Source: Oscillospiraceae bacterium (GTDB taxonomy: Bacteria > Bacillota > Clostridia > Oscillospirales > Oscillospiraceae). Taken from it: DNA of 36,704 nucleotides. Under the pieces are notes generated by a model. It was not told the DNA's origin. It did no database searches and saw only the letters and a program-made list of their open reading frames with translations. The stretch lies in contig JAFXYJ010000123.1 in NCBI GenBank assembly GCA_017541825.1, positions 1-36,704 on the forward strand. Direction: 5' to 3'. This document shows positions 31,902-36,704 of this stretch, one piece after another; position 1 is the stretch's first letter; each line of letters opens with the position of its first letter. Both the position numbers and the translations under genes were made by a program.

Positions 31902-31943
31902 AAAAAACAGCACGGCCGTCCTCCGACGGCCGTGCTGCTTTTT
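31902..31943 (-). terminator. Terminator of the ribU-pcrA-csoR operon
   Basis: A 12-bp perfect GC-rich stem AGCACGGCCGTC and complement around loop CTCC, followed on the minus strand by TTTTTT. It directly follows the stop of the Pro/Thr-rich protein gene. Confidence 0.9.
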
Positions 31944-32593
31944 CAGGGGATATGTATCGTGTCGCTGGCGGTGATCGAATCGATCTGCCTGCCGCCGTAG
32001 GAGCCCATGAAATACCATGTCACCGAAACGGTGATATCCTTCCCGGAGGTCACCTCGGCGGTATAGCCGCCCATCCGCGTCTCCACCTTGCCCACGTCGT
32101 CGCCGACAACGATGGTCCCGGAGGAATCGATGTGCTTTTCCCCGCCGATGTTGAAAACCAGGTCATCGGTGCCCGCGCAGATAAGCGAATAGGATTCCAC
32201 AAAGGCATCAAGCTTGAGCTTCACCGCGCCGTCGACGTTTTCCGTCTCCCAATATACGACGACGTTGAGCCATGTGCCGCTCTCCGAACGGAAGGAACCG
32301 GAGGAGGCATAGTCCACATACGGCGTGGGCGAAGGAGAAGCGGTCGCCGTAGCGGTAGGCACGGCCGTGGGCGCGCTCGTCGGCGCCGGCGTCGCCGTGG
32401 GTTCCGGCGTGGGAGCGGCGGTGGCCTCGGGGACGGGCGTCGCCGTGGGCGCGCTCGTCGCGGTCGCGGCAGGCGCGGGCGTTCCCTCTTCCCCGCCGGG
32501 GTTTTTGCCGGATTCCCGGGTAAAGATCATGAAGATGCCGCCCGCGATCGCAAAAGTCAGTATGATCAGCAGCAGTATGTTCGACTTTCTCAT
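31943..32593 (-). CDS. Membrane-anchored protein with Pro/Thr/Ala-rich stalk, unknown
   Basis: A 216-residue protein. The N terminus is a signal anchor (about 5-24). Residues about 32-92 are an Ala/Thr/Pro stalk of repeated PTATP-, PTAAP- and PTPEPT-like units, typical of wall-spanning linkers. The C-terminal 120 residues form a predicted beta-rich extracellular domain (VDYASSGSFRSESGTWLNVVVYWETENV). No family recognised. The gene starts 12 bases after the csoR stop, so it is probably in the ribU operon, although the pcrA-csoR genes give no hint of its role. ATG 32593 follows GAGGAAAACAG. Confidence 0.7.
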   Translation of the reverse strand: MRKSNILLLIILTFAIAGGIFMIFTRESGKNPGGEEGTPAPAATATSAPTATPVPEATAAPTPEPTATPAPTSAPTAVPTATATASPSPTPYVDYASSGSFRSESGTWLNVVVYWETENVDGAVKLKLDAFVESYSLICAGTDDLVFNIGGEKHIDSSGTIVVGDDVGKVETRMGGYTAEVTSGKDITVSVTWYFMGSYGGRQIDSITASDTIHIP

Positions 32594-32605
32594 CTGTTTT
32601 CCTCG

Positions 32606-32947
32606 TTATTTCATCAGAAGATCGATGGCTTTATTCAGCTCGGTGATGGCGTCGTTATCCTCGTTTCGGATCGCGTCGATCACACAGTGCTCCATGTGAT
32701 CCTTCAGGATCATTTTGCAGACGTTGTTGAGCGCGCTGCGCACAGCGGCCAGCTGGATCAGGATCTCGGCACAGTCGCGCTCGTCCTGCACCATACGTTC
32801 CACCGCGTGAAGATGCCCGATCACACGCGCCAGACGGTTTTTTACCGCTCTGGTGTTTGTGTGGTGATGGCTGTGCGCGCTCTCCGCGCCGGGCTCGTGG
32901 GCATGCACCGTGCCGTCCTCATGGATATGGGTCTGCCCGTCAGACAT
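32606..32947 (-). CDS. CsoR/FrmR family metal-sensing repressor with His-rich N terminus
   Basis: A 113-residue all-helical DUF156 repressor. The Cu(I)-type ligand set of CsoR is present: Cys59 (RDCAEI), His84 and Cys88 (DHMEHC). Conserved AAVRSALNNV follows. The first 30 residues are unusually His-rich (HIHEDGTVHAHE and HSHHH), a possible second metal-binding segment, which is more usual in Ni/Co RcnR/InrS-like proteins, so the ligand could be Cu or Ni. ATG 32947 follows AGGAG by nine bases and overlaps the pcrA stop by eight bases. No exporter lies next to it. Confidence 0.88.
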   Translation of the reverse strand: MSDGQTHIHEDGTVHAHEPGAESAHSHHHTNTRAVKNRLARVIGHLHAVERMVQDERDCAEILIQLAAVRSALNNVCKMILKDHMEHCVIDAIRNEDNDAITELNKAIDLLMK

Positions 32948-35402
32948 GGTTTTCATCTCCTGCTTTTTTCATGTGCTGCGACGCCACGCGCAGCATCAGC
33001 TTTTTCGTTTCGCCGGACGTAAACTCCACTTCGATCAGCGCGTCCCCGCCCATGGGCGTCATTTTGCGTATCACGCCTTCTCCGAAGGCTGTGTGGATCA
33101 CGCGGTCGCCGGTGCGGAAATCGACAGGCTTTTGTGTGTTCGGCGCCGGCACGCTCCGGGAGGATGGTACCGTTCTGTGCGCGGGAGCGGCGGGCCTCGA
33201 TGCGGATACAGGCGCGCGATCCCGTCCGCGTCCCGTCCGGGAACCGGAGAGATCATCGGTATACCGGAAGGCGCCGTCGTCATCCCAGTAGGAACGCCGC
33301 GTCTCCTGCCTGCGCTCCACACCCCGCCTCTCGATGAGCTCTGCGGGGATCTCCTCGATAAACCGCGACGGCAGATTGGACGATGTCCTGCCGTAGAGCA
33401 TGCGCTGCGCGGCGCATGTCAGATACAGCTTTTCCTTTGCGCGGGTGATGGCCACATAACAGAGCCGGCGCTCCTCCTCCATCTCCGCGCTGTCGCCGAT
33501 GGACATCATCCCGGGAAACAGTCCCTCCTCCGCGCCGATGATGAACACGACGGGGAATTCCAGGCCCTTGGCCGAGTGCATGGTCATTAGAACGGCTGCG
33601 TCGTCGCTGCGGTCGTAGTTGTCCAGATCGGTATACAGCGCCACTTCCTCGAGAAAACCGTACAGGTCTCCCCCGTTGGCCTCGATGCTCTTGACGATGC
33701 TGGTTTTGAGCTCGCGGATGTTCTCTATGCGGGTCAGATTGTCGTCTCCGCCCTTGGCCTCCAGTGCCGCGAGATATCCGGTGCGTTCCAGCAGCGCGTC
33801 ATAGAGCTCGTCCAGCGGGGCTGTCGAGGCCATCTCCTGCAGCTCGCCGATCATGCGGCAGAACGCCTCCATCCTTTTCCCGGCGGCGATCCCCGCGCGG
33901 TGAGAGGCGCTCGTCATCACCTCGTACAGGGAAATACCTTCCTCGGCAGCGATGGCCTGCGCTTTTTCAATGCTCGCCTGGCCGATTTTCCGCGGCGGCT
34001 CGTTGACGATGCGCAGCAGCCGTGTCTCGTCGGTGGGGTTGGCGATCACGCACAGATACGCGAGCATATCCTTTACCTCGGCCCGATCAAAGAAGCGGGT
34101 GCCGCCGAAGATGCGGTAGCCGATCCCGAATCGCCTGAGCGCGAGCTCCACGGACCGGGACTGGGCGTTGGTGCGGTAGAGCACGGCGTAATCGCGCAGC
34201 GGCCGTCTCCCTGTCCGGATGGTGCGGCAGACGAAATCCGCCTCGTCGTCCTCGTTGCGGGCCACATACAGCGTGAGCTTGTCGCCGCGTTCCTTTTCCG
34301 TCCAAAGCTTTTTTCCCTTGCGCTCGGTGTTGTTGGCGATCACGGCGTTGGCCGCCTGCAGGATATTGCCCGTGGAGCGGTAGTTCTGTTCCAGTCGGAT
34401 CACCCGCGCGTCCGGGTACTGCTTTTCAAAGGACAGGATGTTCTCGATCGTCGCGCCGCGGAATTTGTAGATGCTCTGGTCATCGTCGCCCACAACACAG
34501 ATATTCCGCGTACCGCCCGCCATCAGAGCGGCGAACAGATACTGCAGATGGTTGGTGTCCTGATATTCGTCGATCAGGACGTAGCGGAATTTGTTCTGAT
34601 AGTACGACAGGACATCCGGATTGTCCTGGAGCAGTCTGACGCAGTAGTAGAGCAGCCCGTCGAAATCCATGGCTCCGGCGTCGCGCAGGCGTTTTTCGTA
34701 AGCGAGCACGATCTGCGCGGTGCGGATACGCCGGATATCGCCCGAGCGTTCCTCCGCGGCCAGCGCGGCCTCCGGTGACAGCATCGCGTTTTTATACCGC
34801 TCCGCCGCGCCGAGCATGGCTCTGGGCGGCCAGGTCCTGTCGTCCAGATTCAGGTCCTTCAGCACCCGCTTCATCACCGCGAGACTGTCGGCCTGATCGT
34901 AGATCGTAAAGCTCCTGGGATAACCGAGTCTGTCCGCGTCACGGCGGATGATCCGCGCACAGGCGCCGTGAAAGGTCATGGCCCAGATGTCCCGCGCTTC
35001 CTCCCCAAGCATGTTCTCCAGCCGGTTCTTCATCTCGTCGGCGGCCTTGTTGGTGAACGTGATGGCCAGGATCTGCCAGGGCATGGCGGGCTGCACGGCA
35101 CACAGGCCGCGGATCTCCTCCGTTACCGGCGCGCCGTGATGTACAACGGCATCGAGCTTTTCTCCGGCGTCCGGCGGGATCCACGCAGGGATATCATCAC
35201 TGTCTGAGCCGCGGCCGAAACGCAGCAGGTTTGCCACGCGGTTGATGAGCACCGTGGTCTTGCCGCTTCCGGCGCCCGCTAAAAGCAGCAGCGGCCCTTC
35301 CGTCGTAAGGACCGCCTGCCGCTGCATCGGGTTCAACGAGGAAAATTCCGATTCAATTATCTGTCTCCGTCCCGTACAGAAGGACGATCGCTGATCGGAC
35401 AT
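32940..35402 (-). CDS. pcrA: ATP-dependent DNA helicase PcrA/UvrD
   Basis: A superfamily 1A 3'-5' helicase of 820 residues for repair and replication. Motifs are intact: Walker A LLAGAGSGKTT, Ia ITFTNKAADEM, II DEYQDTNH, III GDDDQSIYKFRGA, V TMHSAKGLEFPVVF and VI CYVAITRAKEKLYL. About 30 extra residues sit between motif I and Ia. The C-terminal Tudor-like module (GDRVIHTAFGEGVIRK) that contacts RNA polymerase in Firmicute PcrA is present. Its ATG overlaps the ribU stop (TAATG), so it is coupled to ribU. Confidence 0.95.
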   Translation of the reverse strand: MSDQRSSFCTGRRQIIESEFSSLNPMQRQAVLTTEGPLLLLAGAGSGKTTVLINRVANLLRFGRGSDSDDIPAWIPPDAGEKLDAVVHHGAPVTEEIRGLCAVQPAMPWQILAITFTNKAADEMKNRLENMLGEEARDIWAMTFHGACARIIRRDADRLGYPRSFTIYDQADSLAVMKRVLKDLNLDDRTWPPRAMLGAAERYKNAMLSPEAALAAEERSGDIRRIRTAQIVLAYEKRLRDAGAMDFDGLLYYCVRLLQDNPDVLSYYQNKFRYVLIDEYQDTNHLQYLFAALMAGGTRNICVVGDDDQSIYKFRGATIENILSFEKQYPDARVIRLEQNYRSTGNILQAANAVIANNTERKGKKLWTEKERGDKLTLYVARNEDDEADFVCRTIRTGRRPLRDYAVLYRTNAQSRSVELALRRFGIGYRIFGGTRFFDRAEVKDMLAYLCVIANPTDETRLLRIVNEPPRKIGQASIEKAQAIAAEEGISLYEVMTSASHRAGIAAGKRMEAFCRMIGELQEMASTAPLDELYDALLERTGYLAALEAKGGDDNLTRIENIRELKTSIVKSIEANGGDLYGFLEEVALYTDLDNYDRSDDAAVLMTMHSAKGLEFPVVFIIGAEEGLFPGMMSIGDSAEMEEERRLCYVAITRAKEKLYLTCAAQRMLYGRTSSNLPSRFIEEIPAELIERRGVERRQETRRSYWDDDGAFRYTDDLSGSRTGRGRDRAPVSASRPAAPAHRTVPSSRSVPAPNTQKPVDFRTGDRVIHTAFGEGVIRKMTPMGGDALIEVEFTSGETKKLMLRVASQHMKKAGDENHV

Positions 35403-36121
35403 TACTTAACTTCCCTGAAAAATACTTTTTCCAAACGCTTGTACAGCAGGAACGTCAGGACGCTGTCACATGCGCCCTTGAGCAGATTGAACGGCACGAC
35501 GGCGTAGAGCGCCAGCGTGGAGACCGAGACGATGCGGCTGTTGATCGCGCTGCCCATCCCGACGATCACGTCCACGGGGATCCCGTAGAGCTCCGCGAAC
35601 TTCGGGATCAGATACAGGGCGTTGAAAATGCTGCCGAAAACGGACATGATCAGCGTGCCGACGATCATGCCGGCGACGGCCGTACCCTTCGTCTTGTGCG
35701 CATGATAAATGGCGGAGGCCGGAAGGATAAAGCAGCAGCCCACGACGAAATTCGCGTAATCGCCCACAAAAGCTGTGGAGGTGCCTTTGAGCAGGAGCTT
35801 GAGAAACACCTTCAGGAACTCGGCCGTCACGCCGGCCACCGGCCCGAGATAAAACGAGCAAAGCAGCACAGGCAGCTCGCTCAGGTCCATCTTATAAAAG
35901 GACGGCGCGAAGAACAGAGGGATCTCCAGGAGCATCAGCGCTCCGCCTATGGCGGAAAACATCGCCACGAACGCGATATACCGCGCGCCGGAGGCCCTGA
36001 ATTTCTCCTTTACGAACAGCTTTTCAAACAGCCTTGCCAGCAGGATGATAATGACAAATGTTGCGATGCAGACCAGTACGAACGTGACGTTTCCGCTTAC
36101 GTCATTCCACAGCTTTCCCAT
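35402..36121 (-). CDS. ribU: Riboflavin ECF transporter S component RibU
   Basis: The substrate-binding membrane subunit for riboflavin, used with a shared ECF energising module not seen in this window. It has five to six helices with the RibU pattern APSFYKMDLSELPVLLCSF and KGTSTAFVGDYANFVVGCCF. ATG 36121 follows AAAGGGG and gives 239 residues. The FMN riboswitch directly upstream confirms the vitamin specificity. First gene of a four-gene operon. Confidence 0.93.
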   Translation of the reverse strand: MGKLWNDVSGNVTFVLVCIATFVIIILLARLFEKLFVKEKFRASGARYIAFVAMFSAIGGALMLLEIPLFFAPSFYKMDLSELPVLLCSFYLGPVAGVTAEFLKVFLKLLLKGTSTAFVGDYANFVVGCCFILPASAIYHAHKTKGTAVAGMIVGTLIMSVFGSIFNALYLIPKFAELYGIPVDVIVGMGSAINSRIVSVSTLALYAVVPFNLLKGACDSVLTFLLYKRLEKVFFREVK

Positions 36122-36197
36122 GTTCGTTTCCCCTTTACAAGTCAAATGCGTCCGAAGACAGATATACCCCGGGCGCAATACGAGCATGGAAACACTG

Positions 36198-36306
36198 ATC
36201 TTCTTCCATCCAGACTGTAACTGTCGGTCCCGGAGTCGCACCGGGTCAGCCTTTCAGCTCGCGGACTGTACCGCCGATCGGGAATTTCACCCTGCCCTGA
36301 AGATAT
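36198..36306 (-). ncRNA. FMN riboswitch (RFN element)
   Basis: Minus-strand sequence contains the conserved RFN blocks in order: CTTCAGGGCAGGGTGAAATT, GGCGGTA, a GCGAGC-type arm, CCGGT, CCGACAGT, and CTGGATGGAAGAAGA. Their order and spacing match the flavin mononucleotide aptamer. It lies about 75 bases upstream of ribU, so FMN is expected to turn down expression of the operon. The expression platform between 36122 and 36197 was not resolved by eye. Confidence 0.95.
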
Positions 36307-36328
36307 ACGCTGTATTCGATTGTCCTGC

Positions 36329-36357
36329 ATCTTATCATACCTTTTGTTAAAAGTCAA
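36329..36357 (-). promoter_or_regulatory. Sigma-A promoter of the FMN-riboswitch operon
   Basis: Minus-strand TTGACT (36352-36357), a 17-base spacer and TAAGAT (36329-36334), about 22 bases before the aptamer. Confidence 0.75.
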
Positions 36358-36373
36358 TTCCCGTTCAAATACT

Positions 36374-36402
36374 TTGACATCGCCGGGCCGAACGGTTACA
36401 AT
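36374..36402 (+). promoter_or_regulatory. Consensus sigma-A promoter of the YpsA-like gene
   Basis: Perfect TTGACA (36374-36379), a 17-base spacer and TACAAT (36397-36402). It is divergent from the riboswitch promoter, with only about 16 bases between the two -35 elements. Confidence 0.8.
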
Positions 36403-36425
36403 CGCTTTGAAGGAAGGTGAACACC

Positions 36426-36704
36426 GTGCCGCAGATCTGTGCTTTCACCGGCCACCGTGCCGCGAAGCTGCCCTGGGGATACAATGAAAACGATCCGCGC
36501 TGTCTTCAGCTCAAGCAGGTGATCTACGACACCGCGGAGGCGGTATACTCCGCCGGGTTCGACCGTTTCCTGTGCGGCATGGCCGAGGGCTGCGACATTT
36601 ACTTCTGCGAAGCGGTGATCGCTCTCCGGGAAGAGCATCCGGAGATCCGCATCGAAGCCGCGGTGCCCTTTGCCGGGCAGGCGGACAAATGGCCGCGCTC
36701 CCAG
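36426..36704 (+). CDS. SLOG-family protein, YpsA/DUF1273-like (partial, runs off the window)
   Basis: The first 93 codons from GTG 36426, with the stop beyond the window edge. The family-defining start CAFTGHRAAKLPWG and the FDRFLCGMAEGCDIYFCEAV segment indicate a SLOG Rossmannoid fold that binds a nucleotide-like ligand. YpsA of Bacillus and Staphylococcus influences cell division, but the biochemical role is not settled. The ribosome-binding site AAGGAAGG precedes GTG. Confidence 0.8.
   Translation, partial: MPQICAFTGHRAAKLPWGYNENDPRCLQLKQVIYDTAEAVYSAGFDRFLCGMAEGCDIYFCEAVIALREEHPEIRIEAAVPFAGQADKWPRSQ

Noticed and set aside
32325-32500. Repetitive GC-rich tract resembling a tandem repeat array
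   Set aside because: It is explained by Pro/Thr/Ala-rich coding of the stalked membrane protein. Units are irregular and in frame, with no CRISPR-like spacing.

Overview
The window reads as chromosomal DNA of an endospore-forming, Gram-positive member of the Clostridia with GC-rich coding sequence, possibly Oscillospirales-like, although the sequence alone does not fix the family. The evidence is spoIVA, cwlD, a cotJ spore-coat cluster and a sporulation-type sigma-H gene, together with a lipoteichoic-acid-synthase family protein, a RibU-type ECF transporter and clostridial gene pairs such as trmK-nif3 and queA-tgt-yajC. Most genes lie on the minus strand. Many start at TTG or GTG behind a clear Shine-Dalgarno sequence, so open-frame boundaries often overstate the 5' ends.

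Layout. 1-2640: tRNA-Pro(GGG) with its terminator, then a large LTA-synthase-like membrane protein. 2638-4761: feoA-feoB ferrous iron uptake (minus). 4810-5261: a NUDIX hydrolase with its own promoter. 5315-6378: spore-coat operon in which CotJA and CotJB are one polypeptide, followed by CotJC. 6493-8509: a P1B-type ATPase homologue that has lost essentially all catalytic signatures. 8519-13543 and up to 14286 (minus): DHHW protein, MBOAT acyltransferase, tyrosine recombinase, radA and cwlD. 14322-19324 (minus): aminotransferase, spoIVA, nif3-like, trmK, a DUF1858 protein and a zinc-ribbon protein. 19370-22288: sigH-like gene and the ruvC-ruvA-ruvB operon. 22344-24536: an XerD-like recombinase, a SpoIIM-like membrane protein, a 300-bp AT-rich gene-free island and a TIGR04086-like membrane protein. 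24602-27381: queA-tgt-yajC. 27304-29633: dapA and a secreted SLH-like/SGNH esterase on the plus strand. 29780-31900: a structured terminator, an acyl-CoA synthetase and a tiny membrane protein. 31902-36357: an operon ribU-pcrA-csoR-Pro/Thr-rich protein under an FMN riboswitch. 36374-end: start of a YpsA/SLOG-family gene, cut by the window edge.

Functional picture. Most of the content is housekeeping: Holliday-junction processing, queuosine biosynthesis, lysine/diaminopimelate/dipicolinate precursor supply, iron and riboflavin uptake, and sporulation. The items that do not fit are the degenerate P-type ATPase, the CotJA-CotJB fusion, an XerD-like recombinase lacking the catalytic-lysine loop, a Met where the LTA-synthase nucleophile is expected, an apparently leaderless sigma-factor gene, an FMN riboswitch whose operon carries a helicase and a metal-sensing repressor, and the AT-rich island. 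No CRISPR array, insertion sequence, prophage or rRNA was seen.
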